Of a stretch of 62,475 nt of DNA, positions 26,972 to 34,753 are shown piece by piece. The DNA is from a virus: IMG/VR virus record IMGVR_UViG_3300042539_000900, positions 1 to 62,475 of that record. One strand, written 5' to 3'. Positions within the stretch are counted from its first letter, which is position 1, and each line of letters starts with the position of its first letter. The notes under the pieces are model-generated. The model had not been told where the DNA came from and searched no databases. It saw only the letters and a program-made list of their open reading frames with translations. The position numbers were made by a program, and so were the translations under genes.

Positions 26972-27842
26972 ATGCTGTACCTTTCTTTGTTACGGCAATA
27001 CCTGCAATCTTAATTGCAAACTCTATTGCCTTGGTTATACTTTTTCCTTCGTGTAATGCTACAGTTAATCCGGCCATAAAGCTATCTCCAGCCCCTGTAA
27101 CATCAATTGCTTTTACTTGAAAAGCTTCAAATCTTTTTATCAATCCTGATTTTGTAGCTAATATACATCCTTCAGATCCTAGAGTAACTATTAAGTTGTC
27201 TACCTTTAGCGTTTGCACAGCATCGCTAAGTATTGATGGAGTTAAACAATTTATGCCTTCATCTGAATAATCTATTTCATCCCACTCAAGCCATTCACAA
27301 AACTCTTTAAAGTTAGGTTTCAATACGAAAGCTCCAGTATAGTTGTGCAGATTCTTTTTAGGATCTACTAATACCGGTATATTTTTGTTATTAGCTTTTT
27401 CTATAAACTTTGAGGGATTTAATATTGTTCCTTTATCATAATCGCTAAATACAATTAAATCAGGGTTGTAAGTAAATAGCGTATCACATAATTCATCCTC
27501 AGAACAATCTATTTCGTAATCGTAATCTAATCTAGCTAAGTATTGCCCATTGCTGTATAGCCTAGTTTTAATAACATCATTGTTATAGTTAGATACGTAA
27601 TGGCAGCTAAGATCCTCATTCCTTATTAAGTTTTTTAATTCCGAGTTTTTATTAATAGCGCAAAATAAAGTAACAGTGGATTGTAAGTTTTTAATATTAA
27701 GAGCTGTGTTCCCTGCTCCGCCTACATATACTTCAGTAGTATACTCTTTTACTACTGGAGCGCTTAGACACTCAGGAGACATCCGAGTACTACTTCCATA
27801 AATATACTTATCTAACATGATATCACCAATAACTGCTATCAT
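26949..27842 (-). CDS. Heptose-7-phosphate kinase-like PfkB protein (HldE N-terminal half, HldA-like)
   Basis: 297 residues, close to the isolated kinase domain of HldE. Diagnostic points: VIGDIMLDKYIYG, the substrate segment R-M-S-P-E at residues 20-24, YVGGAGNTALNI, VDPKKNLHNY, LKPNFKEF and the PfkB anion-hole DVTGAGDS at 247-254. In host LPS synthesis HldE/HldA makes heptose-1,7-bisphosphate. The nucleotidyltransferase half is missing here, but a matching protein occurs at 52156-52599. A different seven-carbon or hexose substrate is possible. Confidence 0.88.
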   Translation of the reverse strand: MIAVIGDIMLDKYIYGSSTRMSPECLSAPVVKEYTTEVYVGGAGNTALNIKNLQSTVTLFCAINKNSELKNLIRNEDLSCHYVSNYNNDVIKTRLYSNGQYLARLDYDYEIDCSEDELCDTLFTYNPDLIVFSDYDKGTILNPSKFIEKANNKNIPVLVDPKKNLHNYTGAFVLKPNFKEFCEWLEWDEIDYSDEGINCLTPSILSDAVQTLKVDNLIVTLGSEGCILATKSGLIKRFEAFQVKAIDVTGAGDSFMAGLTVALHEGKSITKAIEFAIKIAGIAVTKKGTAYVKRNEI

Positions 27843-29215
27843 CCTAAATCACCTGCAAACTCTTTCTGATCGTTACCATACTTATTTAAAATCTTGCCTT
27901 CAATAACCTTACTGCTTTCAGGAACAATCTTTAAACATTCCCAGTCCATATGCACATTAAACTTCATAGACTTACCATTACGAATCTTAGTAATTTCAAA
28001 AGGTAAAACACTAGGATCTTCATTTAAGTCTGCGGGCGTAAATCTAAAGCTTCTATCGGCGGAGTCTAACACACCCTTAGCAAAACGAGCTTCACCTGTA
28101 GCATCAATCTGATAAGGAGAAACCATCATAACTTTGTATTTACGGCTAAGAGTTTTTAGCTGATCGGCAATAGCAATCTGAGACTTCCAATCCATGCGAT
28201 CTTCTACCTTAACAATATTAAGATAGTCGATGACGCACATTTTCACATCATACTTTTTAGTCATTAAGTTAAGATAGTGATCAATTTTAGCTAAAGATAA
28301 GTTCACATCATCTACAATATGAAAACGCTTTTCTTTAAATTTAGCTTTACCAGTCTTTAAACCATAATCAAATTCTTTTAGATTTCCAGTTTTTACTAAG
28401 TCTGAGTATAGCTGGGAGGCTTCTTCAGTAGCTTCATAGAAAGTTTCTAGTTTAGTTTTGGCTAATAATAGTTTATCGGCAGTGTTAAGATCATTCTTAA
28501 TAAACCGCATAAAAGAAACGCCAGAAAGCATACTCATCAATCGGTAATACACTTCTACATAACGCATTTCAATACTCATAAATAGTACTGAGTTGTTATT
28601 TTTTTCAAACTGATGTTTAGCTGTATTTAGTGTGATAATAGACTTACCGCTACCGCGACGACCACCAAGCATGATTAGTTCTTCTAAACCGAACCCGCCG
28701 TTAACAACATCGTATTCAGTAGATAACCCACTAGAATACATAACAAATTGTTCTTCACCTAAGAAAGAATCAATTGTTGCAACGTCAAATAGTTCCTCGC
28801 CTTCTGGCAGAAACTTATGTAGCTCTAAAATATGATTCTGAATACTATCAATTATTTCAAGACGTTCTAAGTGTTCTAGCTGATCCATGAACTTATCTAA
28901 CCAGTTGATAGTTTCTTCACGGATGAAATAGTCTTGTAGTTGATCTGCAATAAACTGGCTAGATAGGTATTGCTCTTCAGGAATTTCTGCGTATATCTGA
29001 GAGCTTAAATAGTCTTTTATGTTTTCAATTTTTTGAGACTCATAAAACTCTTGCATAGTAGGTATGCGCATGTTCTTCTCGTAAAACTTTACAATTTTAC
29101 GAAATATAATCAGATTAGTATCGTTAAAAAACTTACTAACCAGCTTATTATAAAAGTCTGTACTCTGCGTAGACAGCAGCCTACGCAGAGCAATTTTTTG
29201 TATATCTACAGTCAT
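27839..29215 (-). CDS. Replicative DNA helicase, DnaB/gp41-like
   Basis: 458 residues. RecA-type core: Walker A GGRRGSGKSIITLNT, then FMSIEMRYVEVYYR (motif 1a region), Walker B CVIDYLNIV and motif 3 VSPYQIDATGE, ending with an arginine-rich sensor region (DSADRSFRF). The N-terminal half is helical, as in DnaB/T4 gp41 loading domains. It should form the hexamer that unwinds the fork together with the separate primase. It overlaps the HldA-like gene by 4 bases and the upstream gene by one. Confidence 0.93.
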   Translation of the reverse strand: MTVDIQKIALRRLLSTQSTDFYNKLVSKFFNDTNLIIFRKIVKFYEKNMRIPTMQEFYESQKIENIKDYLSSQIYAEIPEEQYLSSQFIADQLQDYFIREETINWLDKFMDQLEHLERLEIIDSIQNHILELHKFLPEGEELFDVATIDSFLGEEQFVMYSSGLSTEYDVVNGGFGLEELIMLGGRRGSGKSIITLNTAKHQFEKNNNSVLFMSIEMRYVEVYYRLMSMLSGVSFMRFIKNDLNTADKLLLAKTKLETFYEATEEASQLYSDLVKTGNLKEFDYGLKTGKAKFKEKRFHIVDDVNLSLAKIDHYLNLMTKKYDVKMCVIDYLNIVKVEDRMDWKSQIAIADQLKTLSRKYKVMMVSPYQIDATGEARFAKGVLDSADRSFRFTPADLNEDPSVLPFEITKIRNGKSMKFNVHMDWECLKIVPESSKVIEGKILNKYGNDQKEFAGDLG

Positions 29216-29985
29216 TATTTATTTACCACTGGGAATAATTCTGCTCTAGGAACAAACATCTTTCTGAACGCAGATTCATTTTCAATCCACACTTCATAAG
29301 TTTCTCTGCCCGTTTCTTCAATTAATGTTTCCACTCTTCTTACATGATTTTTTAAGGAGTTAAGTTTCCAAGAGCTACCATCTTCTAGCTCCCAATAGAT
29401 TTCATAATGAATACCTATTCTAGGTTCTGAGTATCTACTTGTTTCTTTCCACGGATAAAGCTCAATCCATCTTTGTCTGCCTTGACGTAAAGATTCTGCA
29501 TATTCTTCATCAAATACTTTTTGTATAGTTACAAAAGAATTTTCAGGACCAGAAAACGCTCTGTCTCCTACCTTAAACTTAATATCTAAATCTTGAACAA
29601 TATGTTCTGTTTTGGCTTCGGCATTTTTACCTCTAGCTCTTAGAGGAATATTAGCTTCCATAAGCACCTTTTTAACTCTAGGCGCAGAAATATAGTACAA
29701 CTTGGCGATAGCTGTTTGAGCCTCACCATTTAAATATGATTTGATAATCTCTTTCTTAACGGCGTCGGTTAACTCAGTATTTTTAGCTTTTTCTTTTAAC
29801 TGTTTTTCACGCAGTTCTTTAGCTTTAAAATCTTCAATAATCTTATCAAGTCGCTTGGTGTTATATGCAATACCTAAAAATTCACAGATAAACTTTTTAG
29901 TCTTACCTGTCTTGATATACCATATAGCATTTCTGATCTTAGCTTCTGAAATCTCAGTTGAAGGTTGTTCTTGTTTTTTTGCCAT
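29215..29985 (-). CDS. Putative HTH DNA-binding protein upstream of the helicase
   Basis: 256 residues. Residues 70-120 form a helix-turn-helix-like stretch (VKKEIIKSYLNGEAQTAIAKLYYISAPRVKKVL) that resembles resolvase/Tc-type HTH. The C-terminal half is beta-rich with a KFKVGDRAFSG-type start. Whether it is a regulator or helicase loader cannot be decided. A promoter and a hairpin covering its ribosome site lie directly upstream (29992-30045), so expression appears specially controlled. It overlaps the helicase start by one base. Confidence 0.72.
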   Translation of the reverse strand: MAKKQEQPSTEISEAKIRNAIWYIKTGKTKKFICEFLGIAYNTKRLDKIIEDFKAKELREKQLKEKAKNTELTDAVKKEIIKSYLNGEAQTAIAKLYYISAPRVKKVLMEANIPLRARGKNAEAKTEHIVQDLDIKFKVGDRAFSGPENSFVTIQKVFDEEYAESLRQGRQRWIELYPWKETSRYSEPRIGIHYEIYWELEDGSSWKLNSLKNHVRRVETLIEETGRETYEVWIENESAFRKMFVPRAELFPVVNK

Positions 29986-29991
29986 AAAAAA

Positions 29992-30015
29992 ATCCTATCA
30001 ATTAGTTGATAGGAT
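29992..30015 (-). promoter_or_regulatory. Hairpin that masks the ribosome site of the 29985 gene
   Basis: Minus strand: 10-bp stem ATCCTATCAA / TTGATAGGAT with a 4-base loop, then six U, then ATG 29985. The only Shine-Dalgarno (AGGA) is inside the 3' arm. The promoter just upstream (30017-30045) should start transcription about 30010, inside the 5' arm, so its own transcript would lack part of the masking arm, while readthrough RNA would have it. Confidence 0.7.
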
Positions 30016-30016
30016 C

Positions 30017-30045
30017 ATATTACCAAAAAATATAGTAATAGTCAA
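30017..30045 (-). promoter_or_regulatory. Leftward promoter for the helicase unit
   Basis: Minus strand: TTGACT (30045-30040), 17-base spacer, TAATAT (30022-30017) preceded by TGG (extended -10). It lies in the gap upstream of the HTH-like gene at 29985. Confidence 0.8.
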
Positions 30046-30054
30046 GACAAATTT

Positions 30055-30387
30055 TTAATTAATTACTACCTTTTCCGGACCTATTCCATATATGTCTAGA
30101 ACTAGCTCTCGTAGTAATCCTGTTTTTGTATATATAGCCGTATAATTTTTATTTATAAGCGGATTAACTCTATATAGCTTTTCTGTTGCAAAACTAGCTT
30201 TATAACTATGACGAAGCTCTATTATATCTTTTGGTTCTTTATCAGAAAGATCACCGTAGAAACGACTAATTAGAGCTGAGACATACTTGTCTAGCTCGTC
30301 ATAAGGTAATTCTAATATAAAATCTAAGGTACTATCGTCTAGGTCGTATAAATATAGATGGGAATCTGGATTCAATACTTCTCTCAA
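30055..30387 (-). CDS. Hypothetical protein, TTG start likely
   Basis: An open frame extends up to 30537, but that would run through a hairpin and overlap the regulator gene. The protein-like part begins at TTG 30387-30385 and gives 110 residues without internal Met (starting with Arg-Glu-Val after the initiator). It is acidic at first (YLYDLDDSTLDFILELPYDELDKY) and basic later. No family recognised. No strong Shine-Dalgarno is seen at this TTG, so the start is uncertain. It follows the 30428 regulator gene in the same direction. Confidence 0.55.
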   Translation of the reverse strand: MREVLNPDSHLYLYDLDDSTLDFILELPYDELDKYVSALISRFYGDLSDKEPKDIIELRHSYKASFATEKLYRVNPLINKNYTAIYTKTGLLRELVLDIYGIGPEKVVIN

Positions 30388-30390
30388 GGT

Positions 30391-30414
30391 AAGGGCGGCA
30401 TAACTGCCGCCCTT
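30391..30414. promoter_or_regulatory. Strong intergenic stem-loop without a U tract
   Basis: AAGGGCGGCA (30391-30400) pairs perfectly with TGCCGCCCTT (30405-30414) around a 4-base loop. It is a GC-rich island in AT-rich DNA just after the stop of the 228-residue regulator. On the minus strand the T-rich run precedes it rather than follows it, so it is not a normal terminator. It may protect the 3' end of the regulator mRNA or mark processing. Confidence 0.7.
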
Positions 30415-30427
30415 TATAATAAAAAAA

Positions 30428-31114
30428 TTACTCTTTAGCTGCTTTAGGAGTGTAGTCGGTAGCAGAAAGACCACGACGGCTAAGAACAGTCTTGACACCG
30501 CGATCAGTTTTACCGTAGTGCTCAGCAAGTTCAGCAACAGTCATACGAGTAGCAAGTTCTTCGATCCCCTCATAAGAATCGCTACGGGCAACTTTCTTAT
30601 CACGCTGAGGTGCTTTAAGTTGCATAGAAAGAAGCTTACCACGAATGCTTTGAACGCTTTTGCCAAGAGCATCAGCGATATCTTCGATGAACGAACCGCT
30701 TTCAGCCATTTTAGCAATTTGAGCTTCTTCGGCTTCAGTGTAAGAACGTGGAGCCACTTTCTTGTCGGCTGGCTTAATAGCGCCAGTCATTTCAAGGCTA
30801 AGAGCCTTACCATTAATTTGACGGGCGTTGAATTTGCCGTCAGCAATACGCTCAGCAATTTCTTCTGCAGTGAAAGCACCGTCATTTGCTTCCAAGAAGT
30901 CACGAAGTTCATTAGTTTCTTCGTCAGAGAAGGTTGGAGCTGCCTTTGGCTTGTGTGGGACGTCAAAACCCTGCTTGCGTAGTTTAGCAGTTACGCTACG
31001 ACGAGGGAATTCAAACTCATCGCAGAGCTGAGAGATAATATCTTCAGTCACCCCGCTTCCGCAAAGCTCTTCCATGCGAGCTACCATTTCTTCTGTGTAT
31101 TCAAATTTAGCCAT
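30428..31114 (-). CDS. Regulator with four tandem HTH-like units, GC-rich gene
   Basis: 228 residues built of about four related helical units of 50-55 residues. They start near residues 5, 60, 120 and 180 (YTEEMVARMEEL, FSDEETNELRDFL, YTEAEEAQIAKM, GIEELATRMTV), and each contains a phrase like R-S-V-x-x-K-L. Single-unit relatives occur at 31327 and 55798. This looks like a multi-HTH DNA-binding protein. Its coding sequence is clearly GC-richer than its neighbours, with host-like codons, suggesting very high expression or a distinct origin. Two tandem promoters and a 70-base leader lie upstream. Confidence 0.8.
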   Translation of the reverse strand: MAKFEYTEEMVARMEELCGSGVTEDIISQLCDEFEFPRRSVTAKLRKQGFDVPHKPKAAPTFSDEETNELRDFLEANDGAFTAEEIAERIADGKFNARQINGKALSLEMTGAIKPADKKVAPRSYTEAEEAQIAKMAESGSFIEDIADALGKSVQSIRGKLLSMQLKAPQRDKKVARSDSYEGIEELATRMTVAELAEHYGKTDRGVKTVLSRRGLSATDYTPKAAKE

Positions 31115-31189
31115 ATTTTTGTTTCCTCTTTATAATAATATGTATTTTGGTTTGGTTGTCATTATGTTGTTTTTCTCAACAACTAAAGT

Positions 31190-31218
31190 ATCTTAACAAA
31201 CTTTTTTATGACAAGCAA
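31190..31218 (-). promoter_or_regulatory. Proximal leftward promoter of the multi-HTH regulator
   Basis: Minus strand: TTGCTT (31218-31213), 17-base spacer, TAAGAT (31195-31190). Downstream leader of about 70 bases contains a small GTTGTT/AACAAC hairpin and AAGAGG before ATG 31114. Confidence 0.6.
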
Positions 31219-31289
31219 GAGAAATATTACTTTTTTAGTTACTCTTGTCTTATGTAGTCGTTAATTACTTTTATTGTTTCGATAAAATA

Positions 31290-31318
31290 ACTATAACTCT
31301 TTTCAACACGGTATGCAA
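31290..31318 (-). promoter_or_regulatory. Distal leftward promoter of the multi-HTH regulator
   Basis: Minus strand: TTGCAT (31318-31313), 17-base spacer, TATAGT (31295-31290), just after the stop of the 31327 gene. With the proximal promoter it makes a tandem pair in the 212-base gap 31115-31326, which otherwise holds only AT-rich sequence. Confidence 0.6.
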
Positions 31319-31326
31319 ATGTAATT

Positions 31327-31647
31327 TTACTTTAAATTACCGCTTTCCTGTATTTTAAGTTTTATGCCGTCTACTACCTTTTCTAGGTTAGACTTTTTAG
31401 TAAGGTTCAAACCTTCTATATCTATACCTAGTATATTCTCTAGTTCAATGACCATGCTCTTAACACTTCTCTTACTAGTCTTTTCGTCTTCCGGTTTTCT
31501 ATATATCTTAAGCTGTACTAACTTACTAATAATACTTCTGGTTTTTTTACCAAAATGATCAGCAATATCTTGAATATCTAGTTCATCTTCTGTGTATAGT
31601 TTAATTAGTTCAACTTCTTCTTCATCGCTCCAAGCTTTTCCGTTCAT
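31327..31647 (-). CDS. Single-unit HTH protein, paralogue of 55798 gene
   Basis: 106 residues. The N-terminal unit WSDEEEVELIKLYTEDELDI followed by DIADHFGKKTRSIISKLVQL is a Myb/homeodomain-like HTH with a K-x-x-R-S-I-x-x-K-L recognition helix. The C-terminal 45 residues (ELENILGIDIEGLNLTKKSN) form a second conserved domain. The protein at 55798-56121 has the same two-part layout, and the 30428 protein repeats the first part four times. Likely a DNA-binding regulator of phage transcription. It overlaps the PC4-like gene by 4 bases. Confidence 0.78.
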   Translation of the reverse strand: MNGKAWSDEEEVELIKLYTEDELDIQDIADHFGKKTRSIISKLVQLKIYRKPEDEKTSKRSVKSMVIELENILGIDIEGLNLTKKSNLEKVVDGIKLKIQESGNLK

Positions 31648-31949
31648 TCTGTGGTGTCCTCATTTTGTGTTTTTCCTTCATCTATTAAGGTAGTAACACG
31701 CTGTTTCCAAATATGGGCAACTAGATCAGACGCTTCATCTAATAAGTTTTTCCAAGTGTCTACATGTTCTTCGCCTATAGATATTCCATTTTTAGTTGGG
31801 AACCATTCTCCTGTATCCCCATCTTGATAATATTCCCTAGTGTGCACCTTTATACTAGTACCAAATTCACTAACAGTTACTTTAAAACCTCTAGTTCCTA
31901 TTGGTGGAGCAATAAAGCCTAAATCATAAGAAAATCCTTCACTTTTCAT
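31644..31949 (-). CDS. PC4-like ssDNA-binding/transcription coactivator
   Basis: 101 residues. The core VTVSEFGTSIKVHTREYYQD followed by GEWFPTKNGISIGEEHVDTW matches the PC4/p15 pattern (beta strand, I-R-E-Y-Y, P-x-x-K-G-I-S-L, helix). PC4-like proteins bind melted or single-stranded DNA, and phage members of this fold are known. It is cotranscribed with an HTH regulator, so a role in transcription or replication initiation is reasonable. The acidic C-terminus (EGKTQNEDTTE) may regulate binding. Confidence 0.75.
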   Translation of the reverse strand: MKSEGFSYDLGFIAPPIGTRGFKVTVSEFGTSIKVHTREYYQDGDTGEWFPTKNGISIGEEHVDTWKNLLDEASDLVAHIWKQRVTTLIDEGKTQNEDTTE

Positions 31950-31951
31950 TT

Positions 31952-33061
31952 TTAACCTCTAACAGTTACTTCTCTTTGCGTAACTGTTCTTTCTATAGCA
32001 TTATAGTATGCATTACCTACAGATTCCCAAGTATTTAACCTTGATTTATCTACTTTAATAGATTTTATATTGTTTATTACGTGATGTAGTTGTTTTGCTA
32101 AATCGTTTTGATTAGGCTCCAGAACCCACTTATGACCTCCCATTTGAGTCATAGCATCTTCTGCTTTTAGGCCAAAAATTTCATACATATTAACAATTCT
32201 TTTTGAGCTTTCTACTTTAAAGTTATCAACAAACTCATCAGTGGGTCCGCCTTTAGTAACAATAGGAATACAACCACAAGCCATAGCTTCTTGTATGTGC
32301 ATACCAAAACCTTCTCCTCTATAAGGGTGGACTATGATATGGGCTTGTCTATATAAATCTGCCATTTCTTTTTCGCTTCTAACACTATCGTCATATACAA
32401 TAGAAGCACATTTTGTTTTATATTGCAGCTTAACTATATCTTCTTGAGTATTAGAAGCTCCATAAACTTGAGGAGTATCTTTAATTATTAGCTCTATAGG
32501 AGTGCCTTGCTTGGTTATTTGACTCCACACACTTAATAGTACGTCTAATCCTTTTCTAAATTGATGACAGCCTACATATAATACAGTTATCTTGTTATCA
32601 GCTTTATCTGCTGGATAGAATATACCTGGATTATAACCGTTAGGTATTGTAAGTACACGATCTGGATTCATTCCACTATTTAAGTATACCTCTCTAGTCC
32701 AATCACTAGGAGTTATAAGTAAATCCGCAAAAGTTTCAAACTTATACTGCCATTCAAATGGCACAGCCATATACTCCCACGGTTGAATAAATATAACTTT
32801 AGTTTTATTATCAACCGGCCATCGCCACATTGGAGGATAAGAATGTCTAATCTGCACGTCTACACGGTCTAAAGGCTTGTTAACTATACTACTTACTGTC
32901 TCAGCATCTTCTTTAGTTAGTTTGTGCTCTTGCGAATACGTGTCCAATGCAGAAATGCTTAGATTAACTTTATCTTTTAACTGTAATGCAATATTTCTAT
33001 TAACTATTGCTAACGAATGATTATCAAATACTTTTCCTATTAGCTCTACATTAATTGCCAT
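31952..33061 (-). CDS. Glycosyltransferase family 4 (GT-B)
   Basis: 369 residues. The C-terminal half holds the GT4 landmarks VLYVGCHQFRKGLDVLLSVW, IVHPYRGEGFGMHIQEAMAC (E-x(7)-E type) and PIVTKGGPTDEF. The N-terminal half is a variable Rossmann domain (IFIQPWEYMAVPFEW). It should transfer a sugar from a nucleotide donor. It begins the glycan cluster that runs to 38528 and overlaps the next gene by 11 bases. Acceptor and sugar are unknown. Confidence 0.9.
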   Translation of the reverse strand: MAINVELIGKVFDNHSLAIVNRNIALQLKDKVNLSISALDTYSQEHKLTKEDAETVSSIVNKPLDRVDVQIRHSYPPMWRWPVDNKTKVIFIQPWEYMAVPFEWQYKFETFADLLITPSDWTREVYLNSGMNPDRVLTIPNGYNPGIFYPADKADNKITVLYVGCHQFRKGLDVLLSVWSQITKQGTPIELIIKDTPQVYGASNTQEDIVKLQYKTKCASIVYDDSVRSEKEMADLYRQAHIIVHPYRGEGFGMHIQEAMACGCIPIVTKGGPTDEFVDNFKVESSKRIVNMYEIFGLKAEDAMTQMGGHKWVLEPNQNDLAKQLHHVINNIKSIKVDKSRLNTWESVGNAYYNAIERTVTQREVTVRG

Positions 33062-33884
33062 ATAATAACCTCGCCTCTTCTTTACAATAGCTTTCTAATT
33101 CATTTTTTGGTATTAGTTTTAGCGTAGGCCATTGTGGGCCCATATTACTTGTTTTAAAGTTTCTCATATTTAAATAATTAGAAGCGTTTACTGTTTTTTG
33201 TATGTCATAAAACGGATCTCGCTTACTTTCAATAGAGTGGCCAAAGTTATTTACTTTAACGCTTAGATCTTTATCAGGTCTGCAAAAGCTGTAGTGCAGT
33301 ATTCCTAGTGGTGATCTTAGTTTCTTAGGAGCATTAGTCCATCTACAATAAGTATAGGTGTGTAAGTCTTTACGCGCAGTAAATCCTTGTATGTCTTTAT
33401 TAAATACGTGTTCTCTGTTTTCATCAGCTATTATTAGATATCCTTCATCTAGTTCTTTATATAGTAAAAACCAAGTAAACATTAACTCTACGTCTTTATA
33501 AGACTCTACTAACGGGCAAAAATCAACAAAGAACTCTTTTGCGTTTATTAGTATTTCGTCAGCGTCAAAAGAAAAAATCCAGTCATTACTGCATTGTTCT
33601 TTTAAAAAGTTACGTTCATGAGTATCATTTTCTATTGGTATAGTACTGCGATGAAAGTTTTCTTCTACAACTGTAATTTTGTTATCAACATCTAGTTTAG
33701 ATAATGCTTCCCACAGCTCAGACTCATTAAAGCTGAATCGGTTATTACTCCAACTAATTCTATCTTTGTCTAATCCCAAAACTATTTCATCAACATAGTT
33801 ATAATAACTTTTGATACTTTCTGGTAAATAATGCGCATCATAGCTTATCAGACTTATCACGCTCTTCTTTTGTGTAGACTTCAT
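33051..33884 (-). CDS. Glycosyltransferase, GT2-like with DADE motif
   Basis: 277 residues. VISLISYDAHYLPESIKSYY and VDEIVLGLDKD form a GT-A nucleotide-binding start, and FSFDADEILI supplies the D-x-D. The remaining part has aromatic and basic residues suited to an acceptor site. It is similar in plan to glycosyltransferases that act on surface glycans. It is the second of five transferases in a row. Confidence 0.8.
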   Translation of the reverse strand: MKSTQKKSVISLISYDAHYLPESIKSYYNYVDEIVLGLDKDRISWSNNRFSFNESELWEALSKLDVDNKITVVEENFHRSTIPIENDTHERNFLKEQCSNDWIFSFDADEILINAKEFFVDFCPLVESYKDVELMFTWFLLYKELDEGYLIIADENREHVFNKDIQGFTARKDLHTYTYCRWTNAPKKLRSPLGILHYSFCRPDKDLSVKVNNFGHSIESKRDPFYDIQKTVNASNYLNMRNFKTSNMGPQWPTLKLIPKNELESYCKEEARLLYGN

Positions 33885-34002
33885 ATAATCCTATTCCTCT
33901 ATCCCATAAATGTTTTTGCTGAGCATAAGCCTTACGTCTTTTTGACGCTTTTAGTGCTCTTTTTTGTGCTCTGATATCTGTTTGATTCTTTATTTTCTTC
34001 AT
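33838..34002 (-). CDS. Possible small basic ORF overlapping two glycosyltransferase genes
   Basis: 54 residues, very basic (KKIKNQTDIRAQKRALKASK...). It would fill the 47-base gap between two glycosyltransferase genes but overlaps the upstream gene by 71 bases and the downstream by 47 in other frames. The Shine-Dalgarno is weak (GAG). It could be a real small protein or chance in A-rich sequence. Confidence 0.3.
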   Translation of the reverse strand: MKKIKNQTDIRAQKRALKASKRRKAYAQQKHLWDRGIGLYEVYTKEERDKSDKL

Positions 34003-34753
34003 ATACAATCTCATCAATAGACTTAATTAAATCACTGTCTTTCCATTTTTCGGTGAATATATTATGATTTATTCGCCACTTATCTTTTTTTGCTGGATTT
34101 TCTGATTGGATTCTTTTGTTGTCTTTACCTTCAAAGTGAAGTAGTTTAACTGGCGTTTGATATATCTTCCAGCCAAGACTGCGGGCAGAAAGACAATAAT
34201 CCACATCGCGATAGTAAGTCCAATGATAAAGGGGGTCAAAATTGCCAACAGCAACAAGAGCGGACCTACGCAAATATACACCGCCAAAGGTAACCCAGGA
34301 TACGTTTCTGACTTTTTTGTCGTACTGTCCTTTATCTGACTCCACTTTTCTAGATGCGCTTCCGCTAGAGAGATCAAGCCCTCCTCCGTAATGTATTGCC
34401 TCGCCATTTTCAAACCTTCCTCCAGCGTGTTGTATATAGAAGTTTCCTTCTTCATCTTTAGCTGGGTATAATAAAGTTGTTCCTAATATTCCTGCTTCTG
34501 GGAATTTATTAGCATAATCACATAATTGCTTATACCAATTATTATTTGTATCGTCAGGCATTGGAATCATATCTGCGTGTAGAAGTATTATATCTCTATC
34601 ACTGTAGGTATTCCACAGGGTTTGATAAGCTAGATCACTACCTATTCTACCTTTATCTTCCCAAAATACTATAGGAGCATCCCATTTTATAGCTGATTTT
34701 AAAGCCTGTATTTCATTAGGATTTACATAGGGTACTACAATTAACGGTTCCAT
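33932..34753 (-). CDS. Glycosyltransferase family 2
   Basis: 273 residues. Starts PLIVVPYVNPNEIQALKSAI, carries LLHADMIPMPDD, ILGTTLLYP, the GGVYLRRSALVAVGNFDPLY segment and DVDYCLSARSLGWKIYQTP, which are standard in GT2 proteins of O-antigen and rhamnosyl transferase type. The C-terminus is a lysine/serine-rich tail. A 128-codon open frame nests inside it on the same strand (34069-34455). Coupled to the upstream GT9-like gene by a 13-base overlap. Confidence 0.88.
   Translation of the reverse strand: MEPLIVVPYVNPNEIQALKSAIKWDAPIVFWEDKGRIGSDLAYQTLWNTYSDRDIILLHADMIPMPDDTNNNWYKQLCDYANKFPEAGILGTTLLYPAKDEEGNFYIQHAGGRFENGEAIHYGGGLDLSSGSASRKVESDKGQYDKKVRNVSWVTFGGVYLRRSALVAVGNFDPLYHWTYYRDVDYCLSARSLGWKIYQTPVKLLHFEGKDNKRIQSENPAKKDKWRINHNIFTEKWKDSDLIKSIDEIVYEENKESNRYQSTKKSTKSVKKT

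Noticed and set aside
30388-30537. Upstream extension of the 30055 gene to ATG 30537
   Set aside because: It would overlap the regulator gene and read through a strong hairpin, and the translated part is hydrophobic low-complexity sequence.
30518-30982. 154-codon ORF on the plus strand antisense to the multi-HTH gene
   Set aside because: The minus-strand gene has clear repeats, ribosome site and promoters. The antisense frame is a by-product of its GC-rich codons.
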